Assembly: GCA_026075535.2 (NCBI GenBank)
Contig: AP026538.1
Location: 5,580,001 to 5,644,000, forward strand
DNA from: Tricholoma matsutake
Taxonomy: Eukaryota > Basidiomycota > Agaricomycetes > Agaricales > Tricholomataceae
Direction of reading: 5' to 3'
Length of the DNA: 64,000 bases
The first letter of the stretch is position 1. Each line of letters starts with the position of its first letter. A program made the translations under genes and the position numbers. Shown piece after piece: positions 12,263 to 24,075 of this stretch. Under the pieces are notes generated by a model. It searched no databases and was not told the DNA's origin. It saw only the letters and a list, made by a program, of their open reading frames with translations.

Positions 12263-12623
12263 TGTAGAAAATCGGTTCCTAGAATATATGAGAATACACT
12301 CAGTCCTTGTATAAGTGACTCTATATTCGATGTGTACTGTACCTAGAATATATGAGAATACACTACAAGTACAGTAAGCAAACCATATGAAAAGTATGAG
12401 AGTTGATGCTCACCTCAGTCCTTGTATAAGTGACTGAGGTGGTTGAGCAACTATCTCCTGTATATATACGAGTCCTGTCAGATAAAGAAGCAAAGGGATA
12501 AAGGGAAAGAATGTTTGTTTAAGTGCATCAAAGGGGTGCACTAAGAATAGCATACACATCACACGCATTGATCATCGCATCACACGCATTGGTCATCGCC
12601 CTATCACAGTGTAATTCTCAACA
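12263..12623 (-). repeat. Copia 5' LTR
   Basis: This 361-bp partner of 913-1232 carries the promoter side for the minus-strand element. It keeps the 41-bp segment missing from the other copy. Several of its CG sites read TG or CA in the 3' LTR, and the reverse is also seen. Confidence 0.93.
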
Positions 12624-12628
12624 GATGG

Positions 12629-13480
12629 CAGAGAGATGGTGGAAACAGAACAGAAATGACAACAGAGCAACACCGGGAGGCTTGAGCTATGGCAGGGTGT
12701 AGACGAGTGATGCAACCATGGAGATGGCAGAGATGCGGTGGAAACAGAACAGAGACAACAGAAGAGGAATGCCGGGAGACTTGAGCAGCTGCCAGGTATG
12801 CCACCCTCACCCCTGCTTCACTCCCCATTCCCCTTGAACCTAGCACCCACCACCGCTGCGAGCAACTGCTCGCAGGGTGGATCGCGAGTGCTACTGGCGA
12901 ACACTTGTGGGGTAGAATCCCCTGGTGCTATTGACCATTGACGACCATTAGCAACAACAGATAAGTAATTTTCTTTTCTTTTCTCTTTTCATTTTAATGT
13001 TGCTAATTAATGTTTTTAGGTGCTCATTCTACTATTTGATGCCAGCAACATGCGGAACAACAAAATCCCCCCAATAGCACCCACCCACAACACTATGAGC
13101 AGCTGCTTGTGTGCATCATGAGTGCTGGCAGCATAGGATGCTGATCTCAAAGCCCCACAATGACATGGCACCCACCCCCAGCCCTATGAGCAACTGCTCA
13201 TAGGGTGGATCACTGGTGCTCACATCAACAATGATGGTGATGCACGCTGGGCCCCAGGACAACTGACATAAGTGATGGTAGCAGCAGTGGAGAGCCCTAC
13301 AAACACACACCAATGAGGCCCAAGAGACATTGACACATCTCTTGGGCCACAGGCAAGTTTCTTTTATTCATTTCCTGGTAGTTCCTAACTAATATTACAC
13401 TTTTTCATAGGATCTCTAGTCCTAGTTCCTATGATGACAACCAGCCTTCCAAACCACCACGATCATTCACTACAGCTTTA
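12629..13480. repeat. Dispersed repeat family with AGCAACTGCTCG palindromes and intron-like segments
   Basis: No gene is apparent. The motif GAGCAACTGCTCG followed by GGGTGGAT recurs at about 12856, 13088 (altered), 13186 and 13474. It recurs elsewhere at 36783, 37600, 43941, 63171 and 63258. Intron-like stretches occur at about 12960-13019 and 13352-13410 (GCAAGT donor, CTAAC, CATAG acceptor). The second follows CTTGGGCC as in other copies. The block GCCAGGTATGCC at 12789-12800 matches the insertion site of the MITE at 42968. Confidence 0.55.
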
Positions 13481-14226
13481 AGCAACTGCTCGTGGCATAG
13501 ATCAGGGGTGGAAACATGCTATGCAAACACGGAAATGGCAGGGTGTGAGCTGGTAGCAACAGCAATATCATGTATTGTAGTTCTAATTAGAAATATTAAA
13601 TTGTTGCAGTTCCAAGTACAAAATAAAGTTTTCAAGTGAACTATTCTCGACGTCAATGAGCCAAACTGTCATGAAATGAATAGTTATTACTAAAGTATAT
13701 TACATAACTACAAATGTCAACTCCCAGTCAAACATGAGTCAAACACAAGTTAAGTACGAGTCAACTACAAATCAACTGCCTCAAGGCTTGCCCATTGTGT
13801 TTAGGTGACTCAACATGATTCAGTGGCCCATGTGCATATTATATATATCACTGTGACTTCATATTTGTCACAGTCATCGTGACCTCCGATGATCGACCTT
13901 TTGGGGACAACTGAGGGCAATTGGTGTATATTGTGTAGCGGCGCAAGCACCAATCCCTGACTCTGGTGCTGTTGTAATTTTCTTGCTTGCAATTCTTAAG
14001 CTCGGTAATGTTTGATTCAAGTTGAATGCGAGTCTTGAAGTTGTACAGAATACACATGAATAGTTCTTAAACTTCTTCCTCATCCACCTCTTCAGAATCT
14101 TCGAGCACATCCTGAAGATCAGCATTCTTTGCAACCTCCTCTGGTTCAATGCCAATCACATCAGAAAATGTTATAGCACTCGGCTCAGTAGCAGGATTGT
14201 AATCAGCTAGCAAGATCACATCTTGA
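13481..14226. other. AT-rich spacer, no gene seen
   Basis: Only short frames without recognisable domains occur. At about 13720-13790 lies an array of GTCAA-type 12-bp units that is the reverse complement of the array at 131-200. Confidence 0.5.
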
Positions 14227-15419
14227 ATGTTGAAGCTAGGAACTAAGTCATCCGGTTCTCTGCCTCAATTGTCTTCATATGAGCTGATTGTAAAAATTAC
14301 CATCACTGCAGAGTTAGCATCGAGTTCATCATGGAAATTGCATAGGGATCCATATGTGGAAAGTTTGAATGGTTTCCTGCCATCATACACTGGAACTATT
14401 TTCAGGTAAGTGAGGTGGCACAACATGTACTGTCATTGTTACATACCATCCTCATTCCAGCTTCGTACAGGAGCTCCCCAAACAGACTTCGAGCTAGACA
14501 CATTCTTAACTGGTGAAGGAGGTGGAACCTTAGACCTGGACGGAGAGAAGTTTGAAGATTGCTCTTGTGATGAGGTATTCAGTTATAGATCTTGGTATAA
14601 GTTAGCAAATCTCTTACCTGTTTTCTTATATGAGGACAAACTAATACCACCCTGATACATATTTACCACGAATTTCTTATGGTCCAAAACTGCTCCCAAA
14701 ACAGCAATTGCTCACAGGAACATACATACAGTCTGAAAACACAACTGACAGGGATTGTGCAGTAGTACCAGATAACAGAGATGAGTATATGGTTACTCCA
14801 AGCAAAAAAAAATGTGTTGTATGTGAGTCTGCCTTTGACACAATGTAAGTACCCTGTGACCATATTGTTGTTGGGTCAGCCATTACAAGGTTGATGAATG
14901 GTGCTGAAGTGGGAGTTATGGTATCAAGAGCATTAAGGCAAGCAACCATTTCGTCTTCAAACAGATTACTGAAGCAGATTGTTGAAGGCACAACAAGCTC
15001 ACTATTGTTGTTGTAGCAGAACCATTGAACACAAGGCAAGGTTCTGACATCACTGTGGAAACTTCTTGTATGTAAGTGACAGCTGGACTTGGCGGCCAGA
15101 TTGATACTCACTTGCTTCTCACTTTCTCAGTTGACTTGCCTACAGTATTCTTCGCTCTGTCTACATTTTTGTCAGAACAAATAAGTACGTGTGATCAACG
15201 AAGTGCATTCTTACTTATGTTTGTCAACTCTTTGTTTTTTCTGACTTGCCATTGCTGTAGTACCCTCATCCTCAAAACTCTTATCGCTAGTTTGTTTTCT
15301 GTCGCAGGATATGTCTGCATGTCAACACAATGTGTATTGATATGTACTTACTGTGGAGAGTCTTGGGTGACCAAGGTCTTGTTGGGCAGCTGTTTGTTTG
15401 CCAAATCCATGGGAGTTTG
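14227..15419 (+). pseudogene. Weak exon-like segments of an unrecognised gene
   Basis: A 60-codon plus-strand frame at 14227-14409 ends at a good intron (GTAAGT at 14406, acceptor CAG at 14460, 55 bp). The following sequence has an acidic, glycine-rich frame with LDGEKFEDCSCDE. The splice phases I tried do not join these frames cleanly. A further stretch at about 14790-14835 reads KKKCVVCESAFDT in one plus-strand frame. I recognise no family. The segments may be relics of a host gene cut by Gypsy-1, whose other part could be 25166-26160, but nothing proves the link. Confidence 0.25.
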
Positions 15420-16366
15420 TGACGATATCGCAGCACTTCAAACGCCTTTGGCTGTCATACACCAATCACACCGCCCTTGGGATACATGCAGCACACCTTG
15501 TAAGAGTTAGTGCATTGCATATCGAGCACCACCAGACACAAGGAGATACAACGATGGGATTTTAGGATGTGATTGTGGCGCTTTGACACCTCGATGATAT
15601 ATTAGATCAATGGGGACAGGTACCAGTGAAAAATCATGTCTCTAGATGTTTCCCTTCTTATCGTCTTTCATTTATTCTATGATTCACAAAGATTCTCTAT
15701 TGTTTTATATCTTGCCTCATGTATTCCTCATGTTTTATTTCCTTTTTAGTATCACTTCTCCCAAACATATATAGCCTTGTACTAGCTACTTAGAAGAATA
15801 GAAGATATTGTCCTCTCACTTCAATCATCTGATTTAAGAGCTATTCTCTTGAGTCCAAGCATCTCGACTTAGTCTCGAAATTCAGTGTTTTATGCTGAAT
15901 TTCCTCGAACCCCTTGTACTAGCTTCACAAAACTATCGCATATTGTCTATCCTCTCTAGACCCCTTTCTACGTCCTCATAGTCTATCCTCAGTCACCGTC
16001 AAAGGTGTCTTCGTCTTCTATAAAGACCTTCGAACTTCATTGCACTTCTTCACACTTCATCGCACCTCTTCGAATACTCGTCGAACTTCATTAAATTTTC
16101 CTCAGACGTTATCGCAGCACTTGGTACGCCTTCGATTATTATCAAACTTCTCTCGAACATCATCGCAGCACTTCAAATACTTTTGAGCCTCTTCGAACCT
16201 CATTGCACCTCATTGCACCTCATTGCACACCCTTAAGAGTTGTTTTCATACCCCTGGTTTACAGCGGTGATATTTAGTACCACCTTGCAACCTTCCTCTA
16301 ACTAGCGTTCTACCAAGCGAGCCCTTATTGTGGGTTTTGTTTGGGTTTCCTGGTTGAGTACTATCA
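15420..16366 (+). repeat. Gypsy-1 5' LTR (probably truncated at its 5' end)
   Basis: This is 947 bp long and matches 24192-25165 through to the terminal CTATCA. Paired differences are nearly all CG against TG or CA. At the junction with unrelated sequence, the right copy has 7 extra bases. The LTR ends with a long run of TTCGAAC/TTCAT-type repeats (16020-16220). Confidence 0.9.
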
Positions 16367-16369
16367 TTT

Positions 16370-16388
16370 TGGAGCCCACCACGAGGGG
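16370..16388 (+). promoter_or_regulatory. Gypsy-1 primer-binding-site candidate
   Basis: Four bases after the 5' LTR the sequence reads TGGAGCCCACCACGAGGGG. It starts with TGG, the complement of a tRNA 3' CCA, at the position expected for priming of minus-strand synthesis. The tRNA identity was not determined. Confidence 0.5.
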
Positions 16389-16698
16389 TTTCTAAATCAT
16401 TTCATCACCTAATCCATCTTGAATCTCCCGGCTTAGGCCAACACAAGCTAGAAACCTACAGATCGACACTCATCACGCCTTCGAATCTCTTGAACAATCA
16501 GGAGATATTCTTATACCTGTTTCTGAAGCAGAATCAACTCATCGTCGACTATTCCCTTCACCAATATCATCGCCCTCAACATCATCTTCTACTTCTTCGT
16601 CTTCATCATCTACATCTTCATTCATCCTTCCAACAACTTCGACTCCTCTACCATCCTTCACACAAGTTTTAACTCCTACTCCTAGAAACATCGCATTC

Positions 16699-17679
16699 AT
16701 GACTATGCAAGCAACAATGCCAGCTTGTGGTCATTCCACGGCTCCGAAATTCGACCCTACCCAGCTGCGAGAACTTTGCAGATACTTTAACAAACTCAAA
16801 TTGCTTTTCTCGGCGTGCAATGTCACGAACTTGGAGGATATGAAGAAACACGCTTGTTGCTACCTCAATATCGACACTTCTGAACTCTGGGAATCAATTC
16901 CAGAATATGATGCCGGCATTTCATTCCAGAACTTTCGCATCGCAATTCACCAACTGTACCCCAGTTCTGAAGACGATCAGAAATGGTCAATTTCGGACAT
17001 GGACAAACTCGTCGGCGAACAACTTCACATAGGTATTTACAACACGAGCGATTTGGGATTATACTACCGGTCATTCTATAACATTACAAAGTTTCTATCT
17101 ACTAAAGGCAGGATTTCCGACGTGGAACAAAGCAGAGCCTTTGTCAGGGGTTTCCAACCAGGCTTATGGGCTAGAATCGCTCGACGACTTGAACTAAAAT
17201 TCCCTGATCACTACCCCGACGATCCCTACCCACTTGACGATATTCACACAGCGGCTAAATTTGTTTTAGCAGGATCTATTGGCTTGGATTCGACATCGCT
17301 ACTTAGTTCACATTCTTCAGCACCTTCGGCAATTCCAACAACATCGACATCTTTGCCCCAAATTAAATCAGAAGACCTTATGGCAATCCTTGAGAAATTC
17401 ACAGCCACTCTTGTAACAGCTTTAGCAGGTTCGAAGACCATGAACACTACTCAACCTAACAGTGGATTTCTTTTGGAACAGCTCGAAACATTAGTTTGCA
17501 TCTTCTGTGGGCTTACAGGACATTTTATTAGTGACTGCTTGGTTTGCCAGTCTTATATCAACGAAGGAAAGTGTAAAAAGAACACGGAAGGCAAAATCAT
17601 TCTCCCAAACGGTCAATTCACTCCACGAAGCATCCCCGGTCATTTTATCAAGGACAGGATTGATGAATGGACTCGATGA
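16699..17679 (+). pseudogene. Gypsy-1 gag (N-terminal part of gag-pol)
   Basis: A 326-codon frame from ATG 16699 has an alpha-helical capsid-like region and ends with a zinc knuckle (CIFCGLTGHFISDC, about residues 267-280) and a further cysteine pair. The stop TGA (17677-17679) lies in the same frame as the downstream protease region (17710 onward). The ancestral product was therefore probably one gag-pol protein, and this stop is an acquired lesion. The intact protein packages element RNA. Confidence 0.85.
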
Positions 17680-18850
17680 AACCCTCCATCTAACCTTACC
17701 CCTTCACTAATGTATAATATCGCACCTTCAACAGTTTCTTCGATGCCATCCAAGGGTGTTTACCAAATTAACGACTTATCCACAACAGCTGAAGATCATA
17801 TCGCACAACTTGAACAAGAGATATATGCTTTGCAAAGTGGTAAACCTTTTATGCGAACTGATTCAAATGTGCCAGTGGCTCCTACCTCATGGCCCTCGAT
17901 CCCTGCAATGGTTGAACAATTTGTCCCGCAACCACCGGCACCATCGATATCGTCCACAGTGACCAACCCACCTACTTCGAATACGGCACCATCTTCGATC
18001 TCTGAGCGATCATCGCAACCGGTAATACATCCCTACAACGGCGCTAAAGAAAACTTGTACCTACCTCCTCATGAACGTAACTTTGCATTGATAGGCAAAG
18101 CAAAAGACGGCCCATCATACCATACCCAAGCTCCCATTCAAAAGGACAAAATCACCGAAGATGTCTTCACTCGATCAATGAAAACGCTGATTATCACTCT
18201 AACCCCCAAAGAATTACTTTCGCTATTGCCTGAAGTTTGTGCGAAATGGAAAGAACAGGTCACTGCACATTGTACACAACAACCCAAAGGAAATAACGCT
18301 ACGAATCTCCTTCATGATGACATATTCATAATTGATGACCCTTACGAAACCTATATTAGCAGTCTTCGCCCTGGAGAAATACCCGAACCTTTTATCACAG
18401 CAAAGGAATCACATTCTATTAGATCGGTTATTATGAACGTCAATGGAAGAAATCCAGTCAAAAGTGTAGTCGACCCGGGTTCATCAATCATCGCGATGTC
18501 GGAAGAAGTCTGTCATGAACTTGGTCTCGCATACGATCCTTCGATACACATCCCTCTGCAATCGGCTAATGGTGGTATTGACCAGAGTCTAGGTTTGGCA
18601 AGGAATGTACCTTGTGAAGTCGGTAGCATCACTCTCTATATGCAGATACACATCATCCACGATCCAGCATAGGATATTCTGCTCGGACGACCATTCGATG
18701 TTCTCACAGAGAGTACGGTCAAGAATTATCGAAACGAAGCACAGACAATAACTATATTTGATCTGAACTTGACACGATCCTGTGCTATTCCGACTATTCC
18801 CCAATCTAATCGACGAAGAAGAGTAGTTCACGAGGATTTTCGCAACTAGA
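17680..18850 (+). pseudogene. Gypsy-1 protease region
   Basis: This is in frame with gag. After a proline- and serine-rich linker comes the retropepsin-like block VVDPGSSIIAMS (about 18464) and later DILLGRPFDVLTES (18673-18714), a retropepsin-type flap and C-terminal block. A TAG at 18670-18672 splits the two. The frame moves by one near 18850 into the RT frame. Confidence 0.82.
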
Positions 18851-20840
18851 GGATAAAATCTTGGAGAATGACCAGTGTGCCCTCATTATTTCTTTTGACC
18901 ATTCTAATTCCTCTATAACTATCGAGTACACTGGGATTATTCCCGATACTGACTCCTCAAACTCTTCGAACCCTATTTCCTTTTCTTCAATCCTTGCAAA
19001 TTTATATTTAACGGCTAGTCGGCAGTATGCAACGTCTTTATTGGGCCCGATGGTGACCTCTATGCATGACTTCGCTATCATATCCCCTCCCCACATCTCG
19101 TCAACCAACTCTATATACCCAATCTTCACAGCATTGAAGAAGAAATACAAACCAGTTGCACAGAAGGTTCGGCCAGTTATTACTGAACTACCCGATCGAT
19201 TTCGTATCATTCAAAAAATCACTTGCAACCCCCTCAAGCAAATGCCAAAACTCAATCCTCACCCCCCATCGTTTGTCCCTTCTCCCTGATATACACTCGA
19301 ACGCAAAGCTATCATTGACAAAAACCATTCCGGCAATTTTCTATGGCCAGAAGAACAAAAGCTTATGCACAATTTTATTCGAAATCACGAAATGGGTTTC
19401 GCATGGACCGAACAAGAACGAGGAAGCTTTCACCCCGACTTCTTTCCTCCTATAGAATTCCCTGTTATTCCTCACACTCCATGGGTCGAACGTAATATCC
19501 CTATACCCCCTGGTTTGTACGAACAGATCTGCAGGATGCTAAAAAAGAAGATAGAAGCAGGAGTATACAAGTTGTCAAACTTGTCATATCGGTCACAATG
19601 GTTTTGCATTGCGAAGAAAGATGCGAAATCACTTCGAATCGTTCACAGTCTTGAGCCTCTTAATCAAGTAACAATACAGCACTCTGGCGTCGTCCCGATC
19701 CCAGAGCATCTAGCTGAACAATTTGGTGGACGCACTTGCGGTGGAATGTTGGACTTACATGTCGCATTCGACGAAAGGAAAGTCACAGAATCATCTCGAG
19801 ATCTAACGACGTTTCAGATGCCTTTTGGAGCGCTTCGAATTGTCACTCTACCGATGGGTTGGACGAACTCGGTCCCAATCTTACATGATGACGTAATGTT
19901 TATCCTACAACCCGAAATCCCTCATATCACCATCCCTTACATCGACGACACACCAGTTAAGGGTCCAAAATCAGAATATCGAACTATCGGAGGATCTTAC
20001 GAGATGATCGCTGATAATCCAGGCATTCGACACTTCATTTGGGAGCATTTCGGGAATCTAAATCATATAGTCCAACGTATGAAGTATTGCAGAGGAACCT
20101 TTTTGGGTCCAAAACTTTACCTTTGCATTTCCAAAATAATTGTTCTAGGTCATCGATGCAATATCGAAGGTCGTATGGCTGATCCCACTCGCATCGCAGC
20201 AGTTAGCAAGTGGGGGCCTTGTCGAAGTCTTACTGAAGTCAAGGCATTTCTAGGAACCATTGGAGTTTGTCGTATCTTTATTCGGAACTTTGCTCAACGT
20301 GCTACAGCTCTAATACACCTTATGCGAAAAGATGTCCCTTTCAATTTCGGACTGAAACAAATTGCAGCACAGGAAGACCTGAAACAAGCCCTTATCACCT
20401 CGCCAGCCATTCGTGCCATCGACTATTCATCCAACGCACCAGTCATACTATCGGTCAACACTTTGCACATCGCCATTGGCTTTTTCCTCGCCCAATGTGA
20501 CCCCGACAATCTTCGAAAGTGCTATTATAGCCGATTCGGTTCCATTATGCTCAACAACCGCAAATCCCAATTTTCGCAACCAAAGCTCGAACTCTATGGA
20601 CTTTATCGAGCCCTCGGCACCCTTTGACTTTATATTATCGGCATTCGCAATCTTATCATCGAAGTTGACGCGAGGTACATCAAAAGCATGTTATCGAACC
20701 CCGATATCGCACCTAGTGCTAGTATAAACCGTTGGATTGTTTCGATACTCACCTTTCACTTCACCCTCGTCCATGTTGCAGGAACCCATCATGGTCCCGA
20801 CGGACTCTCACAACGTCCACCACAAGCCGAAGACAGCCAG
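18851..20840 (+). pseudogene. Gypsy-1 reverse transcriptase and RNase H (broken)
   Basis: The frame runs with TGA at 19287-19289 and 20625-20627. RT blocks are SYRSQWFCIAKKD, then LDLHVAFDER holding the first catalytic aspartate, then FGALRIVTLPMGWTNS, then PYIDDTPVKGP with the double aspartate. The connection KAFLGTIGVCRIFIRNF is followed by a tether and an RNase H part (VDARYIKSML). Both TGA stops sit at positions where arginine is plausible. The catalytic residues seen are retained, so decay here is mainly nonsense mutation. Confidence 0.9.
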
Positions 20841-22337
20841 CTCAATAATGAAGAAGACTTCAGAGACTGGATAGATCGACTTCACGGCTTTGTACACCAG
20901 ATAAACCCGATATCGACTTGGCCATTCCCCTGCCATCAACAACTGATACTCGCCCTCTCCTCCGATATCGCTCCGCAGAACAAAGTTACCTACGAAGGCA
21001 TCCCACGAAGTAACAATGCGAAAAAGGATGATGCACAACTACTTCGTGTTCGAAAGTGGTTAGGTGACTTGGTACAACCTCTCAATCTATCAGACGCAGA
21101 ATATGCTACCTTCGTCCGATATTGCACCAAATTCTTTATAGATTCAGGCAAACTATGGAGAAAAGACTCCCATGGCGCTCACAAAATTGTCGCCATCCCC
21201 AAACGCTGCCTCAAAATCATTTGTGCAGCTCACGACAACATCGGACACAAGATGGTGTTCGCTACAAAGTCCCTGATCGCTTTGTGATTCTGGTGGCCCA
21301 ACATGAAGGCTGACATCGCTTGGTATATTCAAACATGCCATCTCTGCCAGGTTCGTCAGACGCGAAACCTTCTAATTCCCCCCATAGTTGCGATGCCAGC
21401 TCCTCTATTTGGCAAAGTTTACGTCGACACTATGCAAATGCCTCCATCAGCCGGATTCAAGTACATCATCCAAGGCCAATGTTCACTCTCGACATATCCA
21501 GAGTGGCGAAAGCTTCGACACGAGAACACGACAACCCTCGGCGACTGGATCTTCGAAGACATTATTTGTCGATGGGGCTCTCTTTACGAGATCGTTAGCG
21601 ACAATGGAAGCGCTTTCATCACTGCAATTGAGTATCTCTCCAAGCGCTACCATATTAACCACATTTGCATTAGTGGTTACAACTCTCGTGCCAAGGGACT
21701 CGTCGAACGAAGCCACTTCGACGTTTGCCAATCACTATTCAAAGCCATCGATGGAGACCAAAGCAAATGGTCGAACAGAGTGCACTCAGTCTTTTGGGCA
21801 GAACGAGTTACAGTTCATAAATGTATGGGTTGCTCCCCTTACTTCGTTATTACAGGATCGCACCCCCTCATTCCACTTGATATCTCTGAAGCCACCTACT
21901 TGCAACCCCCTCCCGCTTCGATCCTCTTGACTACCGACCTCATCGCCAGACGTGCCATCGCCCTACAGAAGAGATCCTCAGACCTTGAAGTCCTTCATTC
22001 GAAAGTCTTTTTGGCACGGCTTGAAGCTGCAAAGTGCTTCGAACAAGTTCACCAGCGAATGATTTGTGATTACAACTTTGCGAAAGGTGACCTCGTTCTA
22101 CTTTGAAACACACAGATCGAGAAATCACTCAATCAAAAGATGCGTGCACGATACCTAGGCCCACTCATTGTTATTGAACAAAATTATGGTGGTGCTTACA
22201 TCCTTTGTGAATTAGATGGTTCCGTACTTCATCGACCCGTCGCCGCATTCCGACTCCTCCCCTATCTCGCCAGAAAGTCCATCCCTCTTCCCCTGAACTT
22301 CCTCGACATCGACTCGAACCATCTCGAAGGACTTTGA
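20841..22337 (+). pseudogene. Gypsy-1 integrase (broken)
   Basis: The HHCC zinc domain is visible (AAHDNIGHK, then CHLCQ), interrupted by a TGA at 21285-21287. The core follows with VDTMQMP, SDNGSAF and KGLVERSHFD, giving a plausible D-D-E set. A second TGA (22104-22106) precedes a C-terminal block (KMRARYLGPLIVIEQN) and the end at 22337. The intact enzyme inserts cDNA. Confidence 0.9.
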
Positions 22338-22719
22338 AAGACTTCAGACATTGACTCCGACATAGACGAAAATTTTCCAGATATCAAACCCGACTAGCTA
22401 TTCTTTTCCTTTGTATCGAACATTGAACTTATAACTTCGTTCTCATTTAGTGTACATTACAAGTCGCGATATCGCCATATAGCGTGGTCGCACAAACTCA
22501 AAAGGGTTTTTCAGCCATGATGATTTACTGAGCCTTTCCCTTATTTTCATATTTCGTTTCTTTCCTCTTTCTTATCGTTTTCTTTCGATTATTTACGAAG
22601 TTTTATTTAAAAAGATAGAATACAAAACAAAGTCCACAAAAACACAAAAAAAAAACTGTCCTACTCAGCCAGCAACCCTTCCAACCCCTCTATCTCATCT
22701 AACAACATCTCCAAATCAA
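22338..22719. other. Region between integrase end and antisense gene
   Basis: Pyrimidine-rich plus-strand sequence without a sense gene. On the minus strand a second frame (about 22661-22717) would read GGEVIDLEMLLDEIEG and end at TAG 22661-22663. It could be the original C-terminus of the antisense gene if one base was gained or lost near 22735. Confidence 0.4.
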
Positions 22720-23926
22720 TCACCTCTCCACCAATCTTGCTACCCCTTCGTCCATCGCCTCGCTATCCTCCACCTCTCGAACCTCCTTCACCTTCGCCTT
22801 TCCCTTCGACTTCTTTCCCTTCGCCTTATCCCCTGACGGCGTTGAAGGTCCCGCAATGTTTTCAATGGGCTCGATCGCCCTCACCGCACGAATTCGAATG
22901 ACTAAAACGATTGATTAGAGAGCTCGAAACACATCGAATGACACTCATACCTGGTTTTGGGTGCAAATCTGGTTTTGCAGCCCCAAATCGTCTCGCTTCA
23001 CCTTTGCGAAGTCCCTGCCTCGAGACACCTTGCCAGTAGCAACCCTGCGCTGCCTGAGTGCACTTTGTGCACTTCGGGGCTCCCTCCTTGACAATGCATG
23101 ATGGCTGGGATATCATTTTAGCACATCAATCATACTACAACATTGATTAGCAGCCCGAAAACCCTTCGAAAACAAAGCAAAAACTCACCGGGCCTTTGAA
23201 GTCGAGAAGTCCGCCCTCAGCGAACCTCCTCCACTTGCTCTCTACCCCGTCCTCGATGATCTCGTCCCCATCATCCTCACCTCCCTCAATCTCCAATACC
23301 TTACACTTCCCAATCCTGATTATCAGCAATCCTCCTAAATCTTCTTCCTTGTCTTCCTCTCCAGCCTCTAGCCTCTCGATCGCTTGCGCCTCTGCTGCAA
23401 GCTCCGCATTTCGTCGCTGCAGTTCTTCCTTTGACAAAGTTTTAGCACGAAACTCAGCAAGGGCTGCATTTTGAGCATCTACTAATGCCCCCCTCCAAGC
23501 CTCGATCTTCTCCTTCTTCGCATCTTCCTCTGCCCTGCGAGCCTCCTCCTCCTCCTCCCGAACCCGTCTCGCTTCCTCTTCCCTTCGCTCTCGCTCCACC
23601 TGCTCACTCAGATCTGCAAATAAAAAGTCTCCCCCCCACAAAAGCCATTCGTGTCGAGCTATTAGTTTGAAAAGCTCAAAAACCTCATCGACAACCTGTT
23701 GCACAGTCGAGTTGCATTCCTCACCCAAATCGTCCACCAATTCGTCGTATTCCACCTGAACATATTGCGTTAGAATCCAAATATCAAATGGGAATCGGAA
23801 ACTTACCATCTTCTCACAAAAATCTTTCCCCCACACTTCAAAGTCGAGGTCTTCAGCGACACCATGATCGGGCATCGATTTGGCATATTTGAGGATTTCG
23901 GTGTTGAGTTCGGCAAGAAGAGACAT
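22720..23926 (-). CDS. Spliced antisense gene inside Gypsy-1, coiled-coil protein of unknown function
   Basis: Four exons are predicted on the minus strand: 23926-23807, 23755-23189, 23104-22951 and 22901-22720. The introns of 51, 84 and 49 bp have donors GTAAGT, GTGAGT and GTATGA and acceptors TTCAG, CCCAG and TTTAG. The first and third have branch-like CTAAC or CTAAT sites. All phases agree and give 340 codons with no internal stop. The start is MSLLAEL; an upstream ATG at 23944 is also in frame. Residues about 85-150 are an acidic/basic charged stretch likely to form a coiled coil. Exon 3 holds a cysteine cluster (CIVKEGAPKCTKCTQAAQGC) reminiscent of half a zinc cluster. Exon 4 is lysine-rich (GKKSKGKAK). 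It lies between integrase and the 3' LTR of an element whose own genes are broken. I do not recognise the family. It could be an accessory gene of the element or a captured host gene. Confidence 0.72.
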
Positions 23927-24061
23927 GATGAAAAATAGTGTCAAAGGTTTGGAGAGGTGACAAAGAAGAACGAGAGGTTTTTCGAGTTTTGTTTACAATT
24001 TGAACACGATCACGCATTTCACACGTGACTCCAATCAGCTGACTGGGACAGTCAGGATTTC

Positions 24062-24075
24062 AGTAAGGGGGAGGA
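24062..24075 (+). promoter_or_regulatory. Gypsy-1 polypurine tract
   Basis: GTAAGGGGGAGGA directly precedes TGATAG, the likely start of the 3' LTR. Such a tract primes plus-strand DNA synthesis. Confidence 0.65.

Larger units (their letters stand above)
913..12623 (-). mobile_element. Copia (Ty1/copia) LTR retrotransposon, decayed, interrupted by a LINE
   Basis: Two LTRs (913-1232 and 12263-12623) flank a gag-protease-integrase-RT-RNase H order read on the minus strand, which is the Copia order. Flanking 5-mers are GACGG (908-912) and GATGG (12624-12628). This is a TSD with one CG to TG change. The LTRs begin TG and end CA. A purine tract (minus strand GAGAAGGAG, 1233-1241) abuts the 3' LTR and a primer-binding-site-like sequence abuts the 5' LTR. 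Coding lesions are two gag frameshifts and TGA stops at 10005-10007, 8232-8234 and 8109-8111. A 6.3-kb LINE splits the RNase H region at 1747/8041. The element cannot move autonomously in this state. Confidence 0.95.

Noticed and set aside
16020..16220. A CRISPR-like or satellite array from repeated TTCGAACTTCATCGCAC units
   Set aside because: The units are short, irregular and part of both Gypsy-1 LTRs. There are no spacers of constant length.
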